NCBI GenBank assembly: GCA_041394405.1
Contig: JAWKIF010000010.1
Location: 62,001 to 126,000, forward strand
DNA length: 64,000 nucleotides
Origin: Microthrix sp041394405
GTDB taxonomy: Bacteria > Actinomycetota > Acidimicrobiia > Acidimicrobiales > Microtrichaceae
Direction: 5' to 3'
The notes under the pieces were generated by a model, which saw only the letters and a program-made list of their open reading frames with translations, had not been told where the DNA came from and did not search any database. The translations under genes and the position numbers were made by a program. Every line of letters begins with the position of its first letter. Within the stretch, counting starts at the first letter, position 1. Below are positions 1 through 7,822 of the stretch, piece after piece.

Positions 1-640
1 CTGGTAGGTCGGCGACATGGTTGGCGAGGTTGTTCAGGTGGCCGGGGCGGTCGTTGGAGTCGGCGGGGGTCGCGCGACAGCTGCCTGGGCGCGATCCGAT
101 GGCGGTGGTCGATGTTCACGGTTCCCGAGTCGCCTGGTACAGGGCGGCGAAACGGAGGGCGAGTTGTTCAGGTGGCCGGGGCGGTCGTTGGAGTCGGCGG
201 TCGCGCCGACAGCTGCCTGGGCGTGTTCGATGGCGGTGGTCAGATGTTCACGGTTCCCGGTCGCTGAACAGGTCGGCCACATGGTTGGCGAGGTTGTTCA
301 GGACGGTGGGCGGTCGATGGAGTCGGCGGGGTCGCGCGACTGCCGCCTGGGCGTTCGATGGCGGTGGTCAGATGTTCACGGTTCCCGGTCGCCTGGTGGG
401 CGGCGAAACGAGCAGGTTGCTCAGGCGGCCGGGGCGGTCGTTGGAGTCGGCGGGGTGCGCGACTGCTGTCTGGGCGTGTTCGATGGCGGTGGTCAGATGT
501 TCACGGTTCCCGGTCGCCTGGTACAGGGCGGCGACATGGTTGGCGAGGTTGTTCAGGTAGCGGTCGGTCGTTGGAGTCGGCGGAGTACGTCGACTGCTGC
601 CTGAGCGAAGTTGATGGCAGTGGTCAGGTGTTAGCGGGTC
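1..640. repeat. Degenerate tandem repeat of about 132 bp
   Basis: Five successive copies begin near positions 1, 132, 265, 391 and 518, each recognisable by a shared ggcgaggttgttcagg-type core, a cggtcgttggagtcggcgg segment and a gatggcggtggtcagatg segment. The spacings are roughly 131, 133, 126 and 127 bp, so most are not multiples of three although the unit should encode about 44 residues. On the minus strand each unit reads as one helix-turn-helix TPR-like repeat. The varying lengths show that small insertions and deletions have accumulated between copies, or that repeat assembly was imperfect here. Confidence 0.8.
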
Positions 641-950
641 GTTGGTATAGCGGGAGAGGTTCACAGCGACAGCCAACAGGTCGAACAGTTGGGCTTTGAT
701 CCGATGGTGAGCCGTACCGACCTTGGCGATCGTGTCCGCAGAACCGATCAGCGTGAGAAACGACGATGCATGTCCCGGTCCGTTGGCGGCCCACCAACAA
801 GCCGCCATGGGAACGAGTTGGGCGACCAGTCGCGCAAGGGGTCTCGCTGCCACACAACAGCACAGCGTGCTGATACAGGTCGTTCGCTCTTGCTCCTCGG
901 TTTCAACCGCGGTGTTGGGCTGCGTTGACCAGCATCGCCACCACCGGCAT
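1..950 (-). pseudogene. Broken tetratricopeptide-repeat protein, continues past the left edge
   Basis: The minus strand encodes tandem repeats with the pattern LNNLANHVAALYQATG, NREHLTTAIEHAQ and DSNDRPG, which resembles the long TPR units of actinobacterial TPR/CHAT-type proteins. The repeats fall in different frames: one stretch is open from about 853 down to 368, another from about 282 down to 34. Near 600 the repeat sequence LTTAINFAQAAVDVL sits in yet another frame. No single frame spans the region, and no start codon with a Shine-Dalgarno site is visible. The C-terminal part, where a CHAT or other effector domain would be expected, lies outside the window. I read it as a decayed gene; sequencing or assembly error in the repeats is the alternative. 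Confidence 0.65.
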
Positions 951-1574
951 CACGCAACGCCGGTGGCTATCTCGAACTGGCGGCCCGTGCCACGAATCGG
1001 TGCCGAGGAACTCCCGATCAGCTCAACGATCTCGTCGGGGGACGGTTCGGGTGTTCGCTCATGGGCACTCCTCGGCAGGTTCAGCAGATCGACCCGGCCC
1101 GGGTCGGGGAAACCTCCGACCGCGACGGTCGTGAAATGATCCTCGACCATCGAAACGATGAACGCCTTGCCCAACGTTGGTTGTCGTCGTCTGCGACTCG
1201 TTGCCGCTACTTGCCGGATCTGTCCGTTGGCCGCCGCGTCGAGCCCGCACCGAAACCCTAGTCCGAACCCCAATCGCCCACGGACCACTGAACGTGAACC
1301 ACCCTGCGTAGGTGGGAGGCCCAGGCGGCATGGCCAGCGTGGGAGAACTGCCGGGCGAAGCCGGACAACACCGCAGCTTTCGACCTGGAACGATCGTCCG
1401 GGCCGTGGGAGATCCCCACGCAGCAAACGGCCGGGAACGCCTCGATGACCTCGTCTGCCAGCTGCGCCAGCACCCCTCCGACCAGGCTCGCAGCAGTTTG
1501 AGGCTCACCGGAACGTCCGCGGCCCACCAGGTCGACCCTGATACCACCGGGGGTGTCCCTGGGTTGTGGGCGGC
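950..1574 (-). pseudogene. Unidentified broken coding remnant
   Basis: Two short minus-strand stretches have protein-like composition but different frames. One, from about 1527 to 1258, includes GVLAQLADEVIEAFPAVCCVG and ends at a TAG. The other, from about 1190 to 950, includes EDHFTTVAVGGFPDPGRVDL and PSPDEIVELIGSS. They may be two halves of one protein separated by a frameshift, or belong to the same decayed gene as the TPR repeats to the left. I cannot assign a family; a GAF-like or CHAT-associated N-terminal region is only a guess. Opposite-strand readings look less protein-like. Confidence 0.4.
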
Positions 1575-1691
1575 TCAGCCCGGCGCAGCTGGGCCGTCCA
1601 TCGACCTGCGGGCACCCTCACGCTCATCGAGTCCCGCGTACACGCGCAGTTCCCAGCTTCCCGGCGACCTCTGACGCATCGAACCTGCCAT
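1575..1691 (-). pseudogene. Remnant of phage-type tyrosine integrase N-terminus
   Basis: An ATG at 1691 opens a 38-codon frame beginning MAGSMRQRSPGSWELRVYAG followed by LDEREGARR, then a TGA at 1577-1575. This matches the start of phage-type tyrosine recombinases, whose arm-binding domain typically opens with a basic stretch, a GSW.LRV.AG.D motif and G.RR. The homology breaks near residue 29 and no catalytic R..HxxR..Y region follows. The remnant lies about 135 bp from the 3' end of a tRNA-Ser gene, the usual position for an integrase of a tRNA-targeting element. The full element is not seen in this window; the debris to the left may be what is left of its cargo. Confidence 0.6.
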
Positions 1692-1826
1692 ACCCGTCGA
1701 AACTAACGGAATCTCCGACGAATCATGGGCAATTTCATGGGCAACGGCTGCTGAGAGGCGTCGGAGTCACCGCTGAGCGCACTGGCCGAAAACCGGCTAC
1801 ATCCCAGTCGCCCCTAGAGGTGTAGG

Positions 1827-1916
1827 TGGCGGAGAGTAAGGGATTCGAACCCTTGGAATGCTTGCGCATTCAACGGTTTTCGAGACCGTCCCATTCGTCC
1901 GCTCTGGCAACTCTCC
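1827..1916 (-). tRNA. tRNA-Ser(CGA)
   Basis: Read on the minus strand, a class II tRNA folds with acceptor GGAGAGT/ACTCTCC, anticodon stem ACGGT/ACCGT around loop CTCGAAA (anticodon CGA), a long variable arm GAATGC-GCAA-GCATTC and a T arm containing GGGTTCGAATCCC. The discriminator is G and CCA is encoded. It reads UCG serine codons. Integrase remnants lie just beyond its 3' end. Confidence 0.95.
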
Positions 1917-2121
1917 GTCGACGATGTTAGCCGGGCGATCGTCGAGGTCCACTTCGGTTTCTCATGTGGCGCGGCGAGGCATCTGGCTTGGGGCCCAACC
2001 GGGCATGAGGCGCGCAGTGGTCGTGGCCCTGGGCGGCGCCATGTAGCGTCGGTCGCTCGGCGAGGGTCGTCACCGACAGGCAATCGGTGAGCGTTGGCAC
2101 TCGTCGGTGGCGGAGCGGGCG

Positions 2122-3112
2122 ATGAGCGGGGACGGAGCAGTGGCGTACGCCATCAGGCGGGACGAGACGGTCGAGTTGGCCGTGCAACGGATTGCTCGGT
2201 GGGAGTTGCGTCGAGCCATGGCGGCGCTGGTGCGCGACGATGGGCGTCCGGCCGCTCAGGTGGCGCGGAGTGCCGGGCGGAGCCGCAAGGTTCGGGGCCT
2301 GGCCCGGCTGGTGCGTCCGGCGTTGAAGGGCGACTATCGGCCCGTCGTCAAGGCGTTGCGGACGGCCGCGGCCGAACTGGATGGGATCGGCGACGAGCTG
2401 GTGTTGGCCACCACCTTCGACCGCCTCCTCACCCGCATGGGCCCCCTGGTGCCCGACGGCGGCCTTGAAGGCGTCCGCTACCGCCTGCGACGCCGGGCGG
2501 CGCGAGCCGCCACCAGCACCTCGGATCCGAGGTTTCAGGAGCCGGCTCACCGGTCGCTCGTGGCGCTCGTTGAGGCGGAGGTTGCGGTGTCGGAGTGGAA
2601 GCTGGGCAAGGCCAAGTGGGACGCTGTTGATGACGGAATCGCCGGCGTGTACGCCGACGGCCGCCATGCGCTGGCGGTGGCTCAGGCGGTGCCGTCGGGC
2701 GAGCACTTCAGCCGCTGGCGGCGGAAGGCTCGCTACACCCGTTATCACCTCCGCCTGCTGAGCGACACCGCCCTCCCAGTGCGTGCCGCTGGCCGAACGG
2801 CTCCACGACGTCTCCAATGCCCTGGGCGACGCCCACCGGCTGGAGCGGTTGGTGAACCTCCTCGTGGCCGACCCGGACGTGTTCTGCGGCCGCACCGAGG
2901 TGGAGCAGGCGATCACACTGGCCGATGGGTGCCGGGTGGACCTGCAACGGCGGGCGCTGGGTGCGGGGGCCCGCCTGTTTGCGGAGGAACCAACGGCGTA
3001 CGCCGCCCGCCTGGCCGGATACCGGCGGGTGTGGCACGACCTGGGCGACGAGCCCGAGGTGGGAGGAATCTCAGCGGCCCGGCTGGGCCTCGGGGGCCCT
3101 GAGGGCGGGTGA
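2122..3112 (+). pseudogene. CHAD-domain protein, frameshifted
   Basis: The first part (2122 to about 2775) carries CHAD-type helices with conserved basic and histidine residues, including YRLRRRAARAA and WRRKARYTRYHLRLLSD. The expected continuation, MPLAERLHDVSNALGDAHRL, is found in another frame from 2783 to 3112, so one indel near 2765-2783 splits the gene. Joined, the product would be about 330 residues, near the usual size for CHAD proteins, which bind polyphosphate. A GTG at 2107 could also start the frame, but the ATG at 2122 gives the cleaner N-terminus. Whether the shift is a real mutation or a base-call error cannot be told from the sequence alone. Confidence 0.7.
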
Positions 3113-3120
3113 CCGCAGCG

Positions 3121-3711
3121 TCAGCTGGTGGTGGAGAGAAACCCGACCAGCGTGGCCCCCCACCAACACGCCTGGGAGATTCCGCCGGCGACCATGGTGG
3201 TGGCAACCAGCGAGCGGGGAACCTCATGCGGGCCAGCCGAGGGCGGAATCTGCTTGAGCCGGTCGATTTGCCGCCCGGCGGCGATGCCGTTCAGGGTGGC
3301 GATCAGCACCAGGACCATCTTCAGGGCGGTCCGTGGAATGGTGGGGTTGGGCGACAGCAGCACTCCCGAGCCCACCAGCCCGATGAGGCCCAGCCAGATC
3401 ATGGGGCCGATGGCGTGATGCAGCGACAGCAGGTGGCCCAACCGTCGGCGGCCGGTCAGCCACAGCACGCCGTAGAAGTCCGACACCAGGACGGCACCGA
3501 AGCCCGCAATGAGCGAGGCCAGGTGGACGAACAGCGCGGCCCGGTGGACGGCGTCGGAGACCGTGAGGTTCGACGCGACAGCAACCGCCGCTATCCAGAG
3601 CAGCGTGGCGATGGTCATGGCGCCGCCGATGGGTCGCCGCTCGGTGGAGGCGGCCGGCGTTGCTGTCGCTGGGGGCGCAAGGGGCTGGGGTCGCACGTCG
3701 GTGGCGGTCAT
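3121..3711 (-). CDS. Integral membrane protein of unknown function
   Basis: A 196-residue protein with a Pro/Ala-rich N-terminal 30 residues and about five hydrophobic segments: around residues 30-48, 55-75, 95-115, 125-145 and 170-190. Histidines sit in or near the second and third segments (FVHLAS, LLSLHHAIGP), an arrangement seen in CopD-like or heme-binding membrane proteins, but no family motif is strong enough to name it. Its ATG overlaps the stop of the upstream gene by ATGA, so the two are translationally coupled. It converges on the broken CHAD gene with only a few bases between them. Confidence 0.6.
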   Translation of the reverse strand: MTATDVRPQPLAPPATATPAASTERRPIGGAMTIATLLWIAAVAVASNLTVSDAVHRAALFVHLASLIAGFGAVLVSDFYGVLWLTGRRRLGHLLSLHHAIGPMIWLGLIGLVGSGVLLSPNPTIPRTALKMVLVLIATLNGIAAGRQIDRLKQIPPSAGPHEVPRSLVATTMVAGGISQACWWGATLVGFLSTTS

Positions 3712-4121
3712 GGCGCTGGGACGGTGGGCGATTGGGCGACGGTGTGGCGGCGACCGGTGCGGTCGGGCTTGGGGCCACGATCCGGCTCATCGTCCGACGA
3801 CGCTGCGACGCCGTCGGCGGGGGAGGCTTCCTCCGACGACGCCGTCGGCGGGGTTGATGTCGGCGTCGCAGGTGACGGTGTGGTTGGTGATGGTGACGCT
3901 GCCGTCGTTGGCGATGCGGGCGTGGTTGGGGCCGTTGAGACGGGCGTGGCCGCCGCCGGGATCGGATTCGGTGCGGCGTCGGTGACCATTCCCACCACGG
4001 CGGCGCCGGTGAGCGGCACCCCGACCAGGCCGGCGGCGCTCATGAGGCCGATGGCCAGGAACGCGCGTGGCGGGCGGTTGGTGGTGGTGCGAGGAGTTGG
4101 TGAAGGTTGGCGAAGTGGCAT
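3708..4121 (-). CDS. Small Pro/Thr-rich single-pass protein
   Basis: This is a 137-residue protein. Residues about 18-45 (AFLAIGLMSAAGLVGVPLTG) form one hydrophobic segment, followed by a low-complexity stretch of alternating Pro, Thr, Ser and Ala and a charged, basic tail. It looks like a membrane-anchored protein with a flexible extracytoplasmic tail. It overlaps the next membrane gene by four bases (ATGA), so the pair likely forms one transcript. No family is recognised. Confidence 0.5.
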   Translation of the reverse strand: MPLRQPSPTPRTTTNRPPRAFLAIGLMSAAGLVGVPLTGAAVVGMVTDAAPNPIPAAATPVSTAPTTPASPTTAASPSPTTPSPATPTSTPPTASSEEASPADGVAASSDDEPDRGPKPDRTGRRHTVAQSPTVPAP

Positions 4122-4246
4122 GGCTGGTCTCCGTGGGGCGGGCGGATTCGAGCGGGTGGGTTGGATGTAGTCGGGCCACCAACCGAACCGGCCGGGTGCG
4201 CTTGGTGCGCATCCGGCCGGTTGGCTGGGGGAGGGAGATGGGTGGG

Positions 4247-4840
4247 TCAGTTGACGAGCGTGCCGAAGCCGTCCGCCGGGGTGTCGGCGGGGGCATCTGC
4301 GGGGGCATCGGCCGGGGCCTCACCGTCGGCGGGCGGGCCACCCTCTTTGTCGCAGCCGGGGCCACCGGAGCGCCCGGCGGTGTTCACCCGCTCGGTGATG
4401 CGCTCGGAGATGCTGGCCAGCTTCTCGTCGGCCTCTTCCTGGGTGAGGTCACCCTCGGACACCTTCTCGGCGATGTGGGTTTCGGCGTCGGTGACCATGG
4501 CGTCGATGACGCTCTGGGCGTCGACACCGTTGGCCTCGGCCACATCGGCGAGGGAGGTCTCGTCGTTCAGGGCTCCTCGCAGGTCTTCCACCGAGATGCC
4601 GATGGCCTCGGCGGCCGCCTCCAGCCCCTTGCCCCTCGGGCCCCGGTGCTCGGGCCTGCCGGCCTCGTCGGGCGCCTGGCTGGGGGCGGCGCTGGTGTCG
4701 GTCTGCTCGGTGGTGGTGGGCGTGGAGTCGTCCTGAGCCGATGCGGGACCGGCGAGGGCCAGGCCGGTGGCGCCGACGCCGCCGGCGAGGAGGGCCGCTG
4801 CTGCCCACTTCTTGAAGGTGGAGGGGGTGGAGGTGCTCAT
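4247..4840 (-). CDS. Secreted small helical protein
   Basis: This is a 197-residue protein starting at the ATG at 4840, preceded by an AAAGG-type ribosome site. Residues 1-35 are a signal peptide (basic KKW, hydrophobic core, cleavage near PASA-QD). After a Thr/Ser-rich linker comes a helical region with EAIGISVEDLRGAL and SLADVAEANGVDAQSVIDAM, then EEADEKLASISERITERVN. These ..L.DGKSLA.VA..NGV.. modules are widespread in actinobacterial secreted proteins of unknown role. The C-terminus is an Ala/Asp/Pro low-complexity repeat (APADAPADAP). The protein probably sits in the cell wall or outside the cell. Confidence 0.65.
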   Translation of the reverse strand: MSTSTPSTFKKWAAAALLAGGVGATGLALAGPASAQDDSTPTTTEQTDTSAAPSQAPDEAGRPEHRGPRGKGLEAAAEAIGISVEDLRGALNDETSLADVAEANGVDAQSVIDAMVTDAETHIAEKVSEGDLTQEEADEKLASISERITERVNTAGRSGGPGCDKEGGPPADGEAPADAPADAPADTPADGFGTLVN

Positions 4841-4973
4841 GGTGTGCCTTTCGTCGAGGTCCCGAACCGTTCGGAACAGCCACCACCATGCAGGTCGAAT
4901 GTGGGAGCCCGATGAGAACCGGGCGACTCTCACGAAACTCCAAGAAATCGGCCTGCTTTGGGGTCGCCCCGCC

Positions 4974-5468
4974 TCAGCGACGATCGGCGAAGAACCGTTG
5001 AAGCAACTCCGCCGCCTCGGGGCCGCGCGGGCCCAGCGTCGCCGGGAACTCGTAGTTCAGCCTTGGGTCCGCGCCGAGGTGATAGGCCGACCCGAGCGCG
5101 CCGGCGGCGGGGTCGGGAGTCGCAAACACCACCCGGCCCACCCGGGCGGCCAGGGCGGCGCCTGCGCACATGGGGCACGGCTCCAGGGTGGCGACAAGGG
5201 TGGCGTCCTCCAGCCGCCACCCGCTGCGGGATGCGGCCGCGTCGCGCAGGGCGAGAATCTCTGCGTGCGCTGTGGGGTCGCCGGTGAACTCGCGCTCGTT
5301 GTGGCGGGCCGCCACCACCCGGCCGTCCACCACGACGACCGCGCCAACCGGAACGTCGCCGTGCTCCAGGGCCGAACGTGCCTCAGCCAGTGCCAAGTCC
5401 ATCCACCCGGCGAGGGCGGCGTCCTCAGCGGACACGGCCGCTGAGGGTCCGGGCGAGCAGGCGTCCAT
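4974..5468 (-). CDS. tadA: tRNA-specific adenosine deaminase
   Basis: This 164-residue zinc deaminase converts A34 to inosine in tRNA-Arg(ACG). The cytidine/adenosine-deaminase signature is complete: TAHAEILAL supplies the zinc His and catalytic Glu, and EPCPMCAGA supplies the two zinc Cys. The C-terminal LLQRFFADRR matches TadA tails. Length is normal for the family. The start is set at the ATG at 5468; the frame stays open much further upstream, but that stretch lacks conserved protein and lies in the structured intergenic block. Confidence 0.9.
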   Translation of the reverse strand: MDACSPGPSAAVSAEDAALAGWMDLALAEARSALEHGDVPVGAVVVVDGRVVAARHNEREFTGDPTAHAEILALRDAAASRSGWRLEDATLVATLEPCPMCAGAALAARVGRVVFATPDPAAGALGSAYHLGADPRLNYEFPATLGPRGPEAAELLQRFFADRR

Positions 5469-5516
5469 GCCGTTGAGCCTACGAGCTGGCGGCCAACCGG
5501 GTTGCGCCTGCGGGAC

Positions 5517-5601
5517 TGTGGACGAGCTGTGCACAAACCGGTGGAGAACGACTGGGCGGTGGGGGACAACACAGAAACCCTGGGGAAAGCCCTGTGGATC
5601 C
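5517..5601. other. Three DnaA-box-like 9-mers
   Basis: TGTGGACGA (5517-5525), TGTGCACAA (5528-5536) and TGTGGATCC (5593-5601) match the DnaA box TGTGGA(T/C)AA at 8, 8 and 7 of 9 positions, all in the same orientation. They lie just upstream of tadA in a gene-free block. There is no dnaA, dnaN or AT-rich unwinding element nearby, so an origin is unlikely; a DnaA-responsive promoter or chance are the alternatives. Confidence 0.25.
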
Positions 5602-5612
5602 AGAAAAAGTGG

Positions 5613-5641
5613 TTGACGTTGCTGGCGACAGGGTGCACAGT
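5613..5641 (+). promoter_or_regulatory. Candidate promoter for a downstream structured RNA
   Basis: TTGACG at 5613-5618 is a good sigma-70-type -35. A 17-base spacer leads to CACAGT, a weak -10 (3 of 6). An A-tract (cagaaaaagtgg) precedes the -35. The element faces the hairpin-rich region to its right, and no open reading frame follows that looks coding. Confidence 0.35.
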
Positions 5642-6123
5642 GCTGTCTCCACACGGAACGCCAACGTTCCGAACGGACAACATCGAAAGCGCTTCGGCGC
5701 TGGAGGTGGTTCCGACGGGCTTCGGTCCGCCGGGCCCGGGAGGACAGCGTTGGCGACTCGGAAGGACTTCGGTCCGACCGACCCGCTCGGGCACCAGCTC
5801 GGACGGGAAACCACCGAGGGCCTCGGCCCGACGTGGCACCGGGGCTTTGGGTCCCAGTGTCCGTGAGGACGCCGGCACTTCGCCATCGCAACGGTCCTCG
5901 GACCCGAGCACCGGCTCCAACGCCTTCACCGGTGAAGGGGCCGCAGGAGGAGGACGACCCCCGGGTCGAAGCTCTCCGTACAGGGCATCGCCCGCCGCAC
6001 CTTTGGGTACGACGGGCGATGAATCGAAACGATTGAACGTCAGGCTACGCCCGACGAACGGTCGTTTGGTGGATACCGGTGTAGTTCAACCCCGGGTTCG
6101 GTCCTCGGACCGGCCCGGGGTTG
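5642..6123 (+). ncRNA. Candidate structured non-coding RNA
   Basis: No convincing gene lies between 5469 and 6136. On the plus strand three C(UUCG)G tetraloop hairpins occur within 90 bases: stems AGCGC/GCGCT (5688-5701), CGGGC/GTCCG (5716-5729) and GGAC/GTCC (5764-5775). Further hairpins with CTCG loops lie at 5818-5829 (GGGC/GCCC) and 5893-5904 (GGTC/GACC). The block ends in a long hairpin at 6087-6123. UUCG loops are unusually stable only as RNA of this strand, which suggests plus-strand transcription. I looked for RNase P (GAGGAAAGTCC), tmRNA tag and SRP signatures and found none. The exact 5' and 3' ends are guesses. Confidence 0.45.
6087..6123. terminator. Strong hairpin, probable bidirectional terminator
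   Basis: A perfect 10-bp outer stem CAACCCCGGG/CCCGGGGTTG encloses an inner stem CGGTC/GACCG with a CTCG loop. It lies 14 bases past the stop of the minus-strand ric gene and at the end of the candidate plus-strand RNA. There is no clear T-tract, as is common for actinobacterial terminators. Confidence 0.6.
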
Positions 6124-6136
6124 TTCGCGTCCTGGC

Positions 6137-6850
6137 CTACACCGCAACCACGGCGGGGAACAGCACGTTGTTTTCCTTGTGGATGTGCAGGTGGGTGTCC
6201 TCCTCGATGGTCTCGAGGCGCTGGAACAGGTTGTGATAGCTGGCGCAGCCGTCGGCGGGCACCGTGTAGTTGTCGGTCACCCGGCGCAGTTCGGCCAGCA
6301 GGTCGCCGGCCGCCTCGTGCTCGATGAGCATGCAGGCGATGGGGCCCCGCTCCAGATCGGCGCCAGTGAACTCGGCGCCGCCCAGCAGCTGGCGGATCAT
6401 GGGAAACAGCGCCCGCTCCTCGCGCTTGAGGTGGGGCTCCAGGTCGGCCCGGAGCGCCGCCACCAGGCGGGCCATCTCAACGAGCTCGGGGTGGTTCTGC
6501 CCGTGGACGGTGGCCACCTTGTTGGCCAGCTGTTCCAGCGACGGCAGCTCGTCCCAGAGGTATGCGTGGTGGGCCGCCTCGATGTGGTCGACCAGCTCGG
6601 CCGGGCCCATCGTGGTCCAGCCGGCGCCATCGTGGGCGGAGAGCTTGGCCAGTTCCGCCAGGACCACCGCCGAGTCGACGTCGGCCTTCTGGCAAGCCTC
6701 GGCCAACGTGCTTCGGCCGCCGCAACAGAAGTCCAACCCGTGCCGCTGGAGCACCTGTGCGGCGGTGGGGTTGGCGGTCACGAGGTCGCCCAGCGTGGTG
6801 GCGTCGGGCGAGGTCTCGCCGTGGAGGGTTGAGGTGGGCTGATCGGTCAT
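6137..6850 (-). CDS. ric: Iron-sulfur cluster repair di-iron protein (Ric/YtfE/ScdA type)
   Basis: A 237-residue protein that repairs Fe-S clusters damaged by nitric oxide or oxidants, using a non-heme di-iron site. The N-terminal ScdA domain shows the family motif RHGLDFCCGGRSTLAEAC (residues about 32-50). The C-terminal hemerythrin-like four-helix bundle carries the iron-ligand His and Glu residues in HIEAAHHAYLWDELP, HLKREERALFP, IEHEAAGDLL and HIHKENNVLFP. The start is the ATG at 6850, with GGAG six bases upstream; a TTG at 6862 is in frame but lacks a site. It heads a nitrosative-stress neighbourhood with a YwiC protein, an HTH regulator and two truncated globins. Confidence 0.92.
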   Translation of the reverse strand: MTDQPTSTLHGETSPDATTLGDLVTANPTAAQVLQRHGLDFCCGGRSTLAEACQKADVDSAVVLAELAKLSAHDGAGWTTMGPAELVDHIEAAHHAYLWDELPSLEQLANKVATVHGQNHPELVEMARLVAALRADLEPHLKREERALFPMIRQLLGGAEFTGADLERGPIACMLIEHEAAGDLLAELRRVTDNYTVPADGCASYHNLFQRLETIEEDTHLHIHKENNVLFPAVVAV

Positions 6851-6931
6851 GGCGTGCTCCAAATGATTGGTCGGGTGTGGGTTGGGCGCAGGGTGCCCAT
6901 GGCTGTCGGCCTGGATCGGATGAGGCAGCGA

Positions 6932-7822
6932 TCAGGTGGCCACCAGTACGCCGATGGCGGTGATGACCACCACGGTGATGCCCAGGGCCATCTGGCGGAT
7001 GCCCAGCACGACCGCTCGGTCGGCCGGCGCCACCCGGGCCAGCAGCCGCTGGACGGCGACGGCGGCGGCGACGGCGAAGGCACCGGCCAGCACGGGCGAG
7101 CTGACCGCGACGGCGCCCGCCGCCAGAGCAATGGCCACCAGGTCGGCCGCGATCGAGTGGCCCGGGGAGGGGGTTCGACCGTGCAGCACCATCACCTGGC
7201 CCCGAACGGTGACGATGGCGGTGATGGCTCGGGCGGCCAGGATGAGCCACAGGGCGATGGCCAGGCGCGTGTTGGCGCCCCCCGCCAGCACGATCAGCGC
7301 CACGACTCCGCCGATGCCGACGGCCCCGGCCAACTCGGGGATGAGCCGCCGGCTGCGGGAGCGCATGTCGTAGGACAGCTCCACCAAAACCAGCGGCGCC
7401 GCAATGGCCAGGGGCCACCAAAACCCCCAACCGGCGGTGAGCACGGCGACCGCTGCCAGGGCGGCTATCAGGCCGACCTCCACCACCAGCACGGTCCTGG
7501 CCAGGCGGGTGCGATCCAACGAGCGTCCGCGCTTGGTGTCGACCAGCACCACCTTCAGCGGCGTTCGGGCCAGAAACGCCAACACCGCCGCCAGGCCCAG
7601 GCACAGACCGGCGATGCTGGGCTGCACCAGCAGGCCCAACAACACGGGCTCGGTGGTCAGCCCCCAGCCGCCGTGCTCGCTGGGCATGGCCACCGACTTC
7701 AGGGCGGATCGGGGCGCGGCGCTCGCCTTGGTTGGGGCCGCTGGGGAGCCCGTCGGCGCGTCAGGTGGCGTTGGTTGGTCCAGCGTGGAGCGCAGCGTCG
7801 GGGCAGTGCCTGGATCGGCCAT
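6932..7822 (-). CDS. YwiC-like membrane protein
   Basis: This is a 296-residue membrane protein with a proline-rich cytoplasmic N-terminus of about 45 residues, then the YwiC signature PSEHGGWGLTTEP, about eight hydrophobic segments and basic loops such as MRSRSRRLIPE. YwiC-family proteins are often found beside nitrate/nitrite and NO genes; their biochemical role is not known. The ATG at 7822 shares its A with the TGA of the upstream 43-codon gene (TGATG), so the two are co-translated. About 80 bases separate it from ric, which probably lies on the same transcript. Confidence 0.8.
   Translation of the reverse strand: MADPGTAPTLRSTLDQPTPPDAPTGSPAAPTKASAAPRSALKSVAMPSEHGGWGLTTEPVLLGLLVQPSIAGLCLGLAAVLAFLARTPLKVVLVDTKRGRSLDRTRLARTVLVVEVGLIAALAAVAVLTAGWGFWWPLAIAAPLVLVELSYDMRSRSRRLIPELAGAVGIGGVVALIVLAGGANTRLAIALWLILAARAITAIVTVRGQVMVLHGRTPSPGHSIAADLVAIALAAGAVAVSSPVLAGAFAVAAAVAVQRLLARVAPADRAVVLGIRQMALGITVVVITAIGVLVAT

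Noticed and set aside
1..640. CRISPR array
   Set aside because: The repeats are about 132 bp, contiguous and protein-like, with no short repeat plus unique spacer structure.
5517..5601. Replication origin
   Set aside because: Only three imperfect DnaA-box-like sites, no dnaA/dnaN neighbours and no AT-rich segment.
5057..5929. Long minus-strand open frames running upstream from tadA
   Set aside because: The extra sequence is Arg/Pro/Ser-rich with no conserved motif and coincides with the hairpin-rich region; tadA has a good ATG at 5468.
5642..6123. tmRNA or RNase P RNA
   Set aside because: A GGTTCCGACGGG stretch near 5708 loosely resembles the tmRNA 5' region, but there is no tag frame ending in Ala-Ala-stop and no tRNA-like 3' end. 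The RNase P core GAGGAAAGTCC is also absent.
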